From the NCBI GenBank assembly GCA_946886855.1, contig CAMPJJ010000032.1, positions 1 to 48,191 on the forward strand: a stretch of 48,191 bases of DNA, read 5' to 3'. Shown piece by piece: positions 17,722-29,500 of the stretch. The position numbers and the translations under genes are program-made. Position 1 is the stretch's first letter. Every line of letters starts with the position of its first letter. The DNA comes from an uncultured Roseateles sp. (lineage in GTDB: Bacteria > Pseudomonadota > Gammaproteobacteria > Burkholderiales > Burkholderiaceae). A model generated the notes under the pieces. That model did not search any database and had not been told where the DNA came from. It saw only the letters and a list, made by a program, of their open reading frames with translations.

Positions 17722-18918
17722 TCAGGAAACGATCTTGCGGTCGCGGAGCGCGGCGATCTGCCCGGCGCTGAGGCCGATCTCGCGCAGCACCTCGTCGGTG
17801 TCGCCGCCCAGTCGCGGCGCGGCGCGGCGCACCGCGCCGGGCGTGCCCATCAGCTTGGGCACGATGCCGGGCACGTCGAGCTCGTGGCCGTCGCGCGTCT
17901 GCTGCCTGATGATCATGTCGCGGGCGCGGAAGTGCGGGTCCTCGACGATGTCCTTGGCGGTGTAGACGCGGCCGGCGGGCACGCTGGCCTCGGCGAGGGG
18001 CGCCAGCACGTCGTCGACGCTGCGCGTCGCGGCCCAGGCGCCGATGGCGGCGTCGATCTCGTCGACACGGGCGACGCGGCCGGCGTTGTTGGCCAGCGCC
18101 TCGTCGTTGGCCAGATCGTCACGCCCGATCACCTGCATCAGCCGCTTGAAGATCGAATCGCCGTTGCCCGCGATCAGCACGACGCCGTCCGCGCACGGAT
18201 AGGCATTCGACGGCGCGATGCCGGGCAGCGCGGAACCGGCCGGACCGCGCACGGCGCCGAAGGCGCTGTACTCGGGGACCAGGCTCTCCATCACGTTGAG
18301 CACGGCTTCGGTGAGCGCGACGTCGATGACCTGGCCGCGGCCGCCGTTGACCTTGCGGTGATAGAGGGCGGTCAGCACGCCGATGGTGCCGTGCAGCGCG
18401 GCAAGCGTGTCACCGATGGAGATGCCGCAGCGCACCGGCACGCGGCCGGGTTCGCCGGTCAGATGCCGCAGGCCGCCCATCGCTTCGCCGATCACGCCGA
18501 AGCCCGGCAGGTCGCGGTAGGGCCCGGTCTGCCCGTAGCCGCTGATGCGCAGCATGATCAGGCCGGGATTGGACTGCGCGAGTTCCTCATAGGCCATGCC
18601 CCAACCCTCGAGGGTGCCAGGTCTGAAGTTCTCGATCAGGACGTCGGCGTCGGCGATCAGCGCGCGGGCGATGTCCTGGCCGTCCTTCTGGCGGAGGTCG
18701 AGGGCGATGGAGCGTTTGTTGCGCGACTGGACCTGCCACCAGACGGAGGTGCCGTCCTGGATCATCCGCCAGTTGCGCAGCGGGTCGCCGCTGCCGGGCG
18801 CCTCGATCTTCACGACGTCGGCGCCGAAGTCGCCGAGCGTCTTCCCGGCGAACGGACCGGCGATGAGCTGCCCCATCTCGACGATGCGCAACCCTTGCAG
18901 GGCCTGCAGACCTTCCAT
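17722..18918 (-). CDS. CaiB/BaiF family (class III) CoA-transferase
   Basis: A 398-aa class III CoA-transferase. The N-terminal IVEMGQLIAGPFAGKTLGDFGADV and the following KIEAPGSGDPLRNW are family signatures. Asp170 in SIGDTLAAL aligns with the acid that forms the aspartyl-CoA thioester (Asp169 in formyl-CoA transferase). It would move CoA from a donor such as succinyl-CoA to a carboxylic acid. It is the first gene of a probable operon with the lyase and the Bug receptor, all on the minus strand. The most likely role is making the CoA ester that the lyase cleaves, as human SUGCT does for hydroxymethylglutarate. Specificity is inference. Confidence 0.92.
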   Translation of the reverse strand: MEGLQALQGLRIVEMGQLIAGPFAGKTLGDFGADVVKIEAPGSGDPLRNWRMIQDGTSVWWQVQSRNKRSIALDLRQKDGQDIARALIADADVLIENFRPGTLEGWGMAYEELAQSNPGLIMLRISGYGQTGPYRDLPGFGVIGEAMGGLRHLTGEPGRVPVRCGISIGDTLAALHGTIGVLTALYHRKVNGGRGQVIDVALTEAVLNVMESLVPEYSAFGAVRGPAGSALPGIAPSNAYPCADGVVLIAGNGDSIFKRLMQVIGRDDLANDEALANNAGRVARVDEIDAAIGAWAATRSVDDVLAPLAEASVPAGRVYTAKDIVEDPHFRARDMIIRQQTRDGHELDVPGIVPKLMGTPGAVRRAAPRLGGDTDEVLREIGLSAGQIAALRDRKIVS

Positions 18919-19031
18919 GGTTCGATGTCTCCTTGTCTTGGAGACCGATTCTGGGAAGGACCGTCGCCCGTGGGAATGCCGGAGTGGCGGCGCCAGCTTT
19001 CACGGATCGCGAAAGCGGGATGGGGTTGCAC

Positions 19032-19437
19032 CTAGGTCAGGGTGACCAATTGCTTGTCGATGAAGTCGATCTCCGGTGCCGGGACGCCCGCAACATCGGC
19101 ATAGACGGACCAGAGTTGGAACACTTCCTGGATGTCGTCGATCACACGATTGGCCTGTCGAATCCCGAAGCGATCCGCGACGAGCGTAGGAGTGGACGCC
19201 CTTGAGCTTGTAGTCCAGATGCTGCATCGCGCAGAGCGTCTGGACGTGGTGCCGGCCCGGACTGCCGTGCCGATCGAAACGGCGCGTCATGAAATGCGCG
19301 CGGCCGTTCTCCTCCAGCAGATCGCAGTCACTCATGCATGTAGGCCAGCCGATCCAGCGCAGTGACCTGCGAGGCGGACACGCCCTGACGAGCCATGGAG
19401 CTGTTGATCAGCGCATTGCCTAAGTCGTCGGGCAGCG
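19032..19437 (-). pseudogene. Decayed hipA-type toxin gene remnant
   Basis: Pieces of a HipA kinase-toxin can be read in succession on the minus strand but in different frames and with large internal gaps. The first reads LPDDLGNALINSSMARQG...LDRLAYMHE then a stop (HipA N-terminal domain). The second reads MSDCDLLEENGRAHFMTRRF then DRHG...HHVQTLCAMQHLDYK and GVHSYA (core, around the kinase fold). The third reads LVADRFGIRQANRVIDDIQE...DFIDKQLVTLT and a stop (C-terminal end). The core-to-C-terminal join falls in the shared bases of GGAGTGGACG around 19186-19200, where about 100 or more residues are missing. The base composition is visibly less GC-rich than the neighbours. HipA toxins phosphorylate GltX; this copy cannot be functional. 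No hipB was recognised. Confidence 0.72.
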
Positions 19438-19616
19438 CCCGCTAACGAGAGAATTGATCTCAATCGGTCGAAGTCTGCCGATTACAAACCTTCAACACGA
19501 CGTCAATGACCGGTATCTTTCTGCCGGTTGATGAAGAAAGTCCGGTCTACCGGCATGATTCTGCCGATAGAAAGCACCACATCTCAATTCGAAGGCACGA
19601 CACGGCGCAGCCGCAG
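19438..19616. other. Non-coding gap with repeated TCTGCCG motif
   Basis: No gene is seen. The heptamer TCTGCCG occurs three times (19474, 19520, 19560), each followed by A/T-rich bases, and a 5-bp palindrome CCGGT-ct-ACCGG lies at 19542-19553. The stretch is less GC-rich than its surroundings and adjoins the hipA remnant, so it may be the remaining operator or flank of the lost toxin-antitoxin locus. Confidence 0.35.
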
Positions 19617-20507
19617 TCAGAGGCACAGGTGATCGATGAACACCCGCACATGCCTCGGGAGCGCATCCAGGTCGCGCACCCCGATCAGCAGCGTGCGGTC
19701 CGACCAGTCCTCGTCGAGTCCCACACGCCGCAGGTTCAACGGCTTGAGCAGCGGTTCGACCGCCACGTCCGGCAGCACGGCGATCCCCATGCCCGCGGCG
19801 ACCATGCGGCACATCGCGTCGAAGCTGCGCACCTGGATGCGGTTCTTCAGACGCCGGCCGAGCTTCTCGGTCTCCATCTCCAGGCGCTTCTGCAGCGAGG
19901 TCGCCTTCGCCAGCGTCACGAAGTCGTGTTCGACGGCCTGCTCCCAGCGCACCGTCCTGCGCCTGGCCAGCGGATGCCCGCCCGGCGCGACCAACACCAG
20001 CCGGTCGCGCCGGTAGTTCAGGACGTGCAGGCCCAGCGCCGGCGTGCGATCCGCGAAGATGCCGAGGTCCGCGCGGCCGTCGAGCACCGCCACCACGATC
20101 TCGTGGCTGTCCGCCTCTTCGAGCTCGATCCGGATGCGCGGGTTGTCGCGCACGAAGGCCGACACCTGCTCGGGCAGGAACTGCGTCACCGCCGAGGTGT
20201 TGGCCCAGAGCCGCACCACGCCGGTCAGGCCCGACGCGTAATCGGACAGGTCGGCGGTCATCTGGTCGACATCGCTGAGGATGCGCTGCGCATGCTGCTG
20301 CAGCGCCAAGCCCGCTGCAGTCAGCGTCACGCCGCGCGAATGCCGCTCCAGCAGCGTCGTCCCGAGCGAATGCTCCAGGTCGCTCAGCCGCTTGCTGGCC
20401 GCGCCGACCGCCAGCGCGGCCAGTGCCGCCCCCTGGCTGATGCTGCCCGTGCGGGCCACCAGGCTGAAGAGCGACAGCGAGACGAGATCGACGCGATGCA
20501 GGTTCAT
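19617..20507 (-). CDS. LysR-family transcriptional regulator
   Basis: A 296-aa LysR regulator. The N-terminal winged helix-turn-helix covers residues 1-65 (SLFSLVARTGSISQGAALAA with LSDLEHSLGTTLLERHSRGV). The effector-binding domain of two Rossmann-like lobes follows (RIRIELEEADSHEIVVAVLDGRADLGIF...). LysR proteins usually bind a pathway metabolite and control neighbouring operons. The nearest candidates are the CoA-transferase/lyase/Bug genes on the same strand, about 700 bp away beyond the hipA remnant. This link is inference; an ancestral direct adjacency may have been broken when the hipA segment was inserted. Confidence 0.9.
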   Translation of the reverse strand: MNLHRVDLVSLSLFSLVARTGSISQGAALAALAVGAASKRLSDLEHSLGTTLLERHSRGVTLTAAGLALQQHAQRILSDVDQMTADLSDYASGLTGVVRLWANTSAVTQFLPEQVSAFVRDNPRIRIELEEADSHEIVVAVLDGRADLGIFADRTPALGLHVLNYRRDRLVLVAPGGHPLARRRTVRWEQAVEHDFVTLAKATSLQKRLEMETEKLGRRLKNRIQVRSFDAMCRMVAAGMGIAVLPDVAVEPLLKPLNLRRVGLDEDWSDRTLLIGVRDLDALPRHVRVFIDHLCL

Positions 20508-20585
20508 GGCCGCTGGAGTATCCGTCCGCGCCAGCCCGGCCGCCGAGGCGGCGGCGGGCCGGCGCCTTGCGGCGGGCGATCCGCG

Positions 20586-23500
20586 TCAGCTCGACTGCGC
20601 GCTCAGCAGGCTCATCGGCGAAGGGAGCTTCTGCGACGCCGGGAAGGACGTCCCGCCCACGCTGGCAGGTCGTTCGCCTGACATCTCCTGCAGCAGCAGG
20701 TTGGCCTGGCGCTGCGGCTCGCCACCGCGTCCCTGATCCGGCCCCGGGTCTGCTGCGGCGCGTTTGGAACGCCTGCTGGCTTCGCCTTGTGTCTGGACGT
20801 CAGGCAGACTCACGACCAGCTTGCCGTGGAGACTTGGAAGGGCGGTGCTGGGCCGCTGTCTGACCTTGACCAGTCCTTCCTGCTGGGCCTTCGTCAATGA
20901 AGAGAGAAGCATTTTGAGCCCTGTCCGGAGATGCAAACCCTCGCGGGAATCGCTCCCCGACAGCACCAGCTCCAGCGTCCGACCGGCCGCTGCGGCACGC
21001 AGCACCTGCAGCTGGAGGTAGAACGGCCCGATGTCACTCGTCGCGCTCGCCTCGTCCTTGCCGCGACTCGCGTAGCCGGAGCGGGAAAGATCGAGGAGTC
21101 GCTTGAAGCCCTGGAGGACGACGTAATCCGATGCCGCCATGGCAGAGGCCCCCTCCCCGCCTTCCTGCCCCTCCCCGTCTTCGACGAGGACCAGCGTCCC
21201 ATGGCGGCTGACGGTCTCTGGCATCCAATCGTCGCGATCGACCACGGTGGTCTGTCCGCGGTACGTGAAGCCCAGCCGCCTCGCGAGGCTGAGCGCTTCC
21301 GTCAATCGCCCGATGTCGCCTGCGGCGGCAAGACCCATCACCTCCACGAACGCGGTCACATGAGCGTCGTCGGACACCCAGTCGGACCCCTGCGTGTCCG
21401 ACAGCCATTGAAGGATCGACGTCCTTTGTGATTGCTGGATGTCCTCGCTGGAGAAAAGTCCGCCGGGCATTTGAATCAGCTCGCTGGCAATCCGGATCAC
21501 CGGGTCGACCGCGCCGCCACGGACCAACGCAGTGGCATCCAAGGAGTAGCGCCTCGCCAGCCATCCCACCTTGGCAGCAAGTCTTTCCTCCAATGCGGTG
21601 AACGGCGCGTTGCCCAGCTCCGCCAGGACGAGCTGCGGGGACAGGTCACCGAAGAAGCCCCGCAGCTGGATCGCGCGATCCACGAGTTCGCCGGTGTCGA
21701 CGCCTCCTTGCTGGAGCGCCCACGCATCGTCGTCCCCGTAGCCCGCTGCCGTCAGGCGATGGAAGGGGTAGCTGCGCAGGGCCTCGTTCAAGGCGCTCTC
21801 CAGCGGTCCCGTCGACGAGACATGAAGCGCCGTGCCCTCGAGGACCTCGGTGGCCCAGGCATGCGCCGGATCGACCGGCGGGATCGCCGATGCGATCGCG
21901 ACATCGACGAGGCCGGCACTCCTGGCTTTCTCCAGGAACGGGATCGCCAGGTCGAGCAGGTCCCTGAGTTCCCGATCCGCGGGCGACCCCGTCGGCGGCA
22001 CGTGCAGGCGCAGCTGCCGTCCGCTGGCGCTGGCGTGCAAGGCCGCCAGGCGCAGGACGTGCGGCGCCATGGCTTCCGCCACCGAGGCCTCGCTGTCGCC
22101 GCGCTGACGGAGCGCCGCTTCCAGCGTTTCCAACAAACCCTCGAAGGCCCGGAGCACGATGGCGGTCGGCGCCGCCAGCGCATGTCCCGCTTCGCCATCA
22201 CTGCCGCCCTCGCGGCCATCGCCGAGCGATACCAAGGCCTGCAGGCATTTGGGCGCCCACGGCGCCGACAGGACGACATCGGCCTGCAGGTCGCGACGGG
22301 CATGCCACCACTGCACCGTCTGGATGACTTCGCTCAGCGACCTGCGAAAGTGCCAGACCGGACCCGACACGGCCTGCAGGAGCGCCCAGGCGAGATCGTC
22401 GACGGACTCCTTCGCCTCAAGCTTCAATGGCGCGAGCGATTCACCCAACGACGTCGTCAAGCGCGACAGGAGAGCGCTGACCGGAGAGCCCTTCACCAGC
22501 GGAAACCACTCGCCGTAGGTGTGCCACAGCAGGTCGCGCCACGAATGCGGCAGGTGATCCTCGTTGACCACGACCTCGCGGAGCGGCTTGAGCTTGTTGC
22601 CGCGGAAAGCCGCAAGCACCTCCGCCGGCTCCAGCTCGAGATGCCGGACCAGGTCGATCGCGTACCGGCGTTGCTCGACAGCGAGGGGAGGCAGCATCAC
22701 CTCTTTCGCCACGACCTCCGGAGGCAGGCTGCGGAACTGCTTGCGCAGCTCGATCGCACGTGCCACTCGGTCCGAGGCCGTCACGCCCAGCGCGTACAAG
22801 GCCCGTGCCTCCTCGCCGCTGAATCCATCGGCTTCCAGCCGCGGGATCGCCTGCGACGCCTTGGCGCGCAACCAAGCCTCTGGCGAGGCATCCGGAGACT
22901 GGTGCCAGGTCTTGCCATCGACGGCCTCGGTCGTCCATCCATCAGCCGGATCGACCGGGGGCATCGCTGAAACGATCCGGACGTCGAGAAGATCGCGCGC
23001 GTCCATCTGCTGCAAGGCGGCGAGTCTCGCCCCGATCAAGGTCATGAACGCCTGCTCTCGCGGCGACGCTCCCGCCGGGACCTGCAGACGAAGCTGCTGT
23101 CCGGCGATGGCCGCGCGGATGACGGCGAGTTCGACATAGTTCGACCGGAGGGCTTCGGCCGCCGTCTCCTGGTCGTGTCCCAAATCCTTGAGCCCGTCAC
23201 CCAGTGTGTCGAGCAGCCGCTCGTACACGCTGAGGACGTTGAAGATCGACGCGTCGAACGATGCCGTCCTCTTCCCGCCCTCTCCCGGTTCCAGGGAGAT
23301 GAAGCCACGCAAGGCGGATGGCGCCCACCCCGATGTTTCGGTCACCGTCGATGCGCCGTGGTGGAGCAGCTTCTGCTTCACGGCGAGGCCGATGGCGGAG
23401 GCCAAGGCCCCCGGCGCGCCGCTCGCGGCTCTGGTCAACTGGGCAGCGATCGGGAGATTCGCCGTGGCGTTCCCCATGGCGTCGAGCCAGTGGCGCACCG

Positions 23501-26500
23501 TCAACAGATGGCGACCTGTCATGGCCCGGTTGAACAGGCGAGGCGCATCGATCGGCAGTTGCCCGTCGATGAATTCGGCGAGCTGGACCTGCGTCAGCCC
23601 GCCTCGCACGGGGCTCCCCTGCCCGCCCTGGCCGCTGACCGGCTCGCGCGGTACGCCCTCCGAGGCCGGAACATACAGCGCGCCATCGGCGACGATCTTC
23701 CAGGGCAGGGTCGGGAAGAGCTTGCGCCATTCGATCGCGCGCGTCACCTGCTCCACCGTCTGAACGCCGCGGCCGAACAGCGACAGCGCTTCGTCGTCCG
23801 TGAATCCTCCCGCCTTCAAGCGGGGGATGGGCAGGCCGTCGCGGGCCTGGCCGTACTCGGTCACGAGGGCGGTCCCGGGCGAGAGGTGCAGGGGCGCTCC
23901 GTCCGAGGTCGAGGTCGGGGTCGAGCTCGACCAGGCCTTCACGTCGCCGACCGGCGGCATCGAGGCCGCGATCGATACCTTGAGCAGGCCCTCGTCCTGA
24001 GCGGCCTGCAGGCGGGGCAAGGCGTCCTCGATCACGGCCCGGACGGCCTGCGCCTTCTCCGTCGTGTCGGACGTCACCCGCAAGCGAAGGTCCCGGCCTG
24101 AGGCGGCCGCGGTCAGCGCGAAGAGATGGAGATACCACGGCGCGGTGGCGCGCATCGCGCCGGCTTCCCCGAGGCCCGCCGCGAGCCTGGCGTACTGCTC
24201 GTCCACGAGACGCCGCGCGGCCTCATGGGGGCCGGCATTCAACGCCGATTTGGAGGCGCGCGGCAGGTCGGACGTCCTCACCGGGGACAGGATGACCACG
24301 TCCTTCAGCCAGTCCGGCATGCTGGGTTCGGGAACCGTTCCCGGTCCCATCGCTTCGTTCTCCCTGTCTTGCTTGACGGATGCGTCGCGCTTGTCGACCA
24401 GCCCTTCCTTCATCTGCGCCACGAACTGGCGATGCGCTTCGTCCTGGATCGACTCGGGGTCGAGGAACGGCAGGCGCTCATTGAGCAATTGGAGATGTCG
24501 ATGGGCAGCGCGGAGGCGGACGGCCTTGAGGAGCGATGCTGCAGACCATGGCTGCGAATCGTCTGATTCGGCCCGCAAGTCCTTCAGTATCGCGATCTCC
24601 GTGTCGGTCAACGCGTGATGACGCTGTGCGTCCTCCAAGGCGACGGCCAGCGGCAAGGGGCCGAAATGGCGACGCAGGACTGCAACCTTCAGGGCGTCCC
24701 ACTGGTCGCGCAGACCCATGAGAAACAGGGATCGGATCTCCTCGTCGCCATACCCGGCGACCTGCAGGGCGCTGACGGCAGACCGGGACTCGCTGTCCAT
24801 GCCGGCCTCGCCGGTCGAGAACGTCACCTCGCTGAACCAGGCGGCCTTGGGGAAAGTTCCGTGCATGCCCGTCAGGCGGTACCGGCTGTAAGGGACGCCT
24901 TTCGTGTCGATGTGCCACCAGGGATGCTTGTCCCGCGCCTGGATCGCCATCGAGGAGGAGACCTCGACCCACGCCTGGTCCTTGCGCTGTGCCAGGATCT
25001 GCCATATGGACGAAGGACTGGACAACGCCTCCGCGGTCCATTCGAGCGACGACGCGTCGATCTTCAGTGTCAGCCCCGTCAGTGCCACGGGATGCGCGAA
25101 GTCGAACTGGATGAATTTGTCGGGATCCACCGAGATGTCGGGCTTCGAATTGTCGTCGCCGGACGACGCACTCGATGCGCCCGGTCGCCAAGCGACGGTC
25201 TCGTCATGCCCGTCGAAACCGTCGACCAGGTTCCCGGGGGTTGAACGACCGTCCCACGTGCCCCCCGCCTGATACGTCTCCACGTTCGCGAGTCCTTCTC
25301 TTTTCAGGCGAACAACGGACGAAAGCGCCTCCTTGTACTCCGGGATCTGCGAGTCATACCAGGGAGATGCGTTGGTCGCTGCGCCACCGACTGTCCCATG
25401 GGATTTGTGGCCTCTGAGCTTCTTCTCTTCCTTCGCAATCTTTTCCGCGTACGTCTTGTGCCACGTTGCGTACGCCGACACGGGATCGGGAGATTCGCCA
25501 TTCTCATCCACGATGATTCCCGGGACGAAGTCATAGACAACGCCCGCCTGGCGACTCCTGTCCCTTCTTTCAAATCTGCCCCCAGCCTTATCGAGCTTGA
25601 GGTAGTACTTCAACGTATAGCGGTAGGCGTTGGTCAGCGGGCTCTTCAAGCTTTCCGAGGCGTTGACCGCGATGAGCGCCGACCGATCGCCAGATCCTTC
25701 GTAGCGCAGGCGATTGGCATTGCTCAGCACCAAGTCTTGTGGCGACACGCCTGCGTCCCGCAGGCGCCGCAGGACGTCATGGTGAACGGCACCCGCCTGC
25801 AGCATGCCTGCCACCCAATGGTCATCCAGGGTGTCGGCGGCCTGCATCGCGAGCGCCAGTTGTTGCGCGATGGCGCGCGGACGGCCTTTCAGCTCAAGGA
25901 CCTTCGCGAGCAAGGAGGGCGCGAAAGATCCAGAAGGTTTATTGCCATTCAACATCTGGCTGAATGCCGCCAGCGCCGCACAGGCGTTGTCGGAACCCCG
26001 CACGCCGCCCACATGGACGTCGGCCCAGGACTCGAACACCTGGAGCTGCGTCATCGACAGCGCATGGCGCAGGATCAGCTCGTCATACGCCCATGGTGAT
26101 CGGCGCGATGCCAGGAACCTGAGCATCGGCCCCTGGTCGGCGGACGGCGTCAGATCGCTCGCGGTGTAAAGGTCGATGAATGCCGCCGGGAGCTGCCGAT
26201 CACGCGAGTCGACCGCGACCGCCAGCAACTGATGCAATCGTTGCAGTCGCTGGAAGGTGTCGCTGCGAATCTGGTCGGCGACCTCCCGGGGCACCCCTCT
26301 CGCCACGAGATAGCCCCGCACCGTTTCCAGTGGATAGACATGGCCGGGATCGGTCGTGCCTGCCAGAAGATCCTCGTGAAGCTTGCCGATGGGGAAGGCA
26401 TGGTCGTGAATGGCCATGCCGAAGACACCTGCCAGACGGCCTTCGTCCTGCGCAACGTCCTCCTTCAAGGCCCAAGCCTCGGGCGCATGCTGGTAATCCA

Positions 26501-29500
26501 CCAGGATCACCCTCGACGCGAGATCCCCGCGTCGGACGGCTTCGACACTCGATCCATGTTTGAGCACTTCGTCGGGCCTACGCATCCATACCCGTTTTGG
26601 TTGCGCGCGCAGATCCCAGGGTCGGCCGGGCCTGGGCAGGACCATGTGGACACCGGGGGCCGTTGCCGGCACGTCGCCTTCCGCGGGTGACGACAGATGC
26701 ACCATGAACCCGTCCTGGATCACGGGCAGGGCGAACCGCTTGTCGCCGACACCGAGCGTGAGACGGCGCGCATGGGAACGGGCTGCGTGATCCCGCACGG
26801 TGATCTGACCGCCCGCCATGCCGATCACGAGATCGCCGCCCGAGCGAGAGAACCGCAGGTCCTTCAGCAGCGCCAACCAACCGATATCGTCGACTTCCAG
26901 AACATCCCGTGCCGAGTCCTCGGCCCTGTTGTCGATCACGTGCGACTGCCCCGCCTTGATCCGGTAGGTGTCCGCACCGAGACCGCCCCTCAGCACAGTG
27001 CCGTCCGGCAGCGACCGGGCGTCGATCACATCCGCGTCTTTCGTGCCCTGGCCTGCGACAGACGGATTGCCCTCCGTCGTGGAAGTCATCGTGACGTCGG
27101 ACTTCTCCCCGGTCGAATCCTTGAGCGAGACAAGGACGCGGGCCGTCGCATCGACCGGCTCGCCGGCCTTCGGAAGCACAAGGACGGCAGGCGGTTTGTC
27201 CTTGTCCTTGTCCGCCACCCACACCGTGACATGCCGGTCGGATTCATCCGCGTCCGACTCATCCGCGTCCGACCGCCGCAGCCCCGACAGCCGCAAACGC
27301 AGCGGCACGAAGGTCTCAGGGGCGCCGACGGGGGGTGTCTCGATGATGTCCAGGTCGTCGCCCTCCTCGTGCAGCCCGAGACGGTCGACAGGCACATCCA
27401 GGAAAAGGTTCATCGGCATCGCCGTCATCGGCTCGACGCGGACATCGCCGCCGCCGGAGGACAGGTGGAAGCGGGTGCGTGCATGGTCTCCGGAGAGGGT
27501 TCTGCGCGAGACGGGCAGTTCCTTGCTGAATGCCAGATGCTTGTCGAGTGCCGTGACGGAGATCGTCTCCTCCTTGATCACCTCGGGCTCGATCAGGGTC
27601 AGGATCGTCCCGACCGCGTCGACGATGACGACGGCCGCCGCAGTTGCCGTGCCTGGCTGATCCGCCCCGCCGAAGTACCTCTCCAGCCTCAATGACTCCT
27701 GTCCGATGACAACATCCAGGTGCTCGCCGTCCCGGCGGAAGGACAGCGACTCATGGAGCACGTCGACCTTGAGCAGCAGGCTCGCGGCGGCGTGTCCCAC
27801 ATCGATGGCGGCGCCGCTGACACCGCGAGTCCAGATGGCCACGTCCCTGGAAGCGGAGAAGATCCGGTTGCCGGCACGCACGATGTACGTGTCGTTCCCG
27901 CCCCCTCCGCGGATCGTCGCCTCGGAGGCCGACACGTCGAAATGCTCGCCGGCTCCCGAGCCGCTCACAGTGGCCTTGGCCGCGTTGCGGACCGTCGCCC
28001 TTTGAGCACCGAGCACGCGATTCGGCAGGCGTCCCGGGTATTCGAACAGGATCCCTGGGCTGCCGAAAATCGTGAGGAACGAGAGCGCCACGTCCGATCC
28101 CTCGGCATCGATCTGGATCTCGGTGACCCCGCTCCCGCTTCCCTCGAGCAACGCGTTGCTTGGACGTCGCGCCTGGAAGATCGTTTCTTCCGATTGGGTC
28201 TGCAGAGAGACGTCGTTGAGACTGCCGACCTGGAGCAACTGACGATCTGCGCCTCCCATGACGTATTGAGTCGCCGTCTCGTGCTCCCACAGATCCATCG
28301 ACAGCCAGGCGGTGCCGGACCGAAGTCCAACGGATCCCCTCTGTGGCAGGGTCACGCGCTTGAACGTCGTCGCCTTGACCTTTCCGGGCTGAAGGGCGAA
28401 GTTGTAGCGCTGGCTGGACTGCCCGTCATAGAAGGTGGCGTGCTTCACCGGATGCGTGGTGTCCGGAATCCTGGCGGTGTCGTAGCCTTGCTTGCCCAGT
28501 TGCCTGGCTTCGAATTCCAGGTCTGATTGCTGTTGGGCCTTCAGCGACTGGGAGAGCCTGGCCGCGGCCTCCCGGGCGGCCTTCTCCGTTTCCGCCCGCA
28601 GCGTGACATCGGTCGAGAAGCCGAAGGCCTTGGCGAAGCCCGCCGCCGCCTTGTCGTCGACGCTCGTCCCATCGCGGATGTACTGGCCGAACTCTTCGAA
28701 CCAGAGCGCCGCCTGCACCACCGCGCTGGTGATGAACATCACGATCGCCAGGGGCGCCCCGACAGCGCCAAGGACGCTCGACGCCAGGCCGAGCGCCGTG
28801 CCGGCAACCGCTGTCGCGCCTCCGGCCAGAAACACGGCCGCGCCGACGACGGCACTGGCCGTCGCGACGATGAAGGACGTGCATGCCATGACGGTGTTGG
28901 CGATCGCGGACTTGCCGGCATGGCTGTCGATCCCCTGCCCGCTGTCCTTGAGGGCCTGCCATTCCAAGGCGCACGACGCGATCCCCAGGGCGGAGAGTCC
29001 GACATTGGCGGCGCCACCCGCCAGGCCCGCGCCGGCCAAGCGGAGCACGCCGGACCGCGCGACCGGCGCGAGCTTGCTCAAGGCCTGCCCCGCCATCATG
29101 GCCAGCCGGGAGATGACGATGCCCCCGCTCTGCACGACGCTCAAGCCCTTCTGGGTCGGGCTCATCACGTCCCAGTGGGCCAGGATCTGGTAGACACCCT
29201 GGGCGGTGTCGATGTAGTCGATCGCGCCGTCCACCTTGTTGAAGCCGGCCAGGACCTTCTTGCCCAGCGTCTTTCCGCTCGATGGCAGACGCCGCATCTC
29301 CGTCATGAACGGCCGGACGCTGTCCGGCGCCGCGTCGAGCAGCGCGCCGTAGGCCTTGCCGGACATCTTGCGGAACGCACGCGCCGCGTAAGCGAGCTTC
29401 ACACCATCGCCGCTGTCGATGTAGCGCTTCAGCCGCGTGGCATCCAGGCGCAGTCCGTGCTCGCCGACCTGCACCACGCCGATCTCCCGGAGACCGGCGA

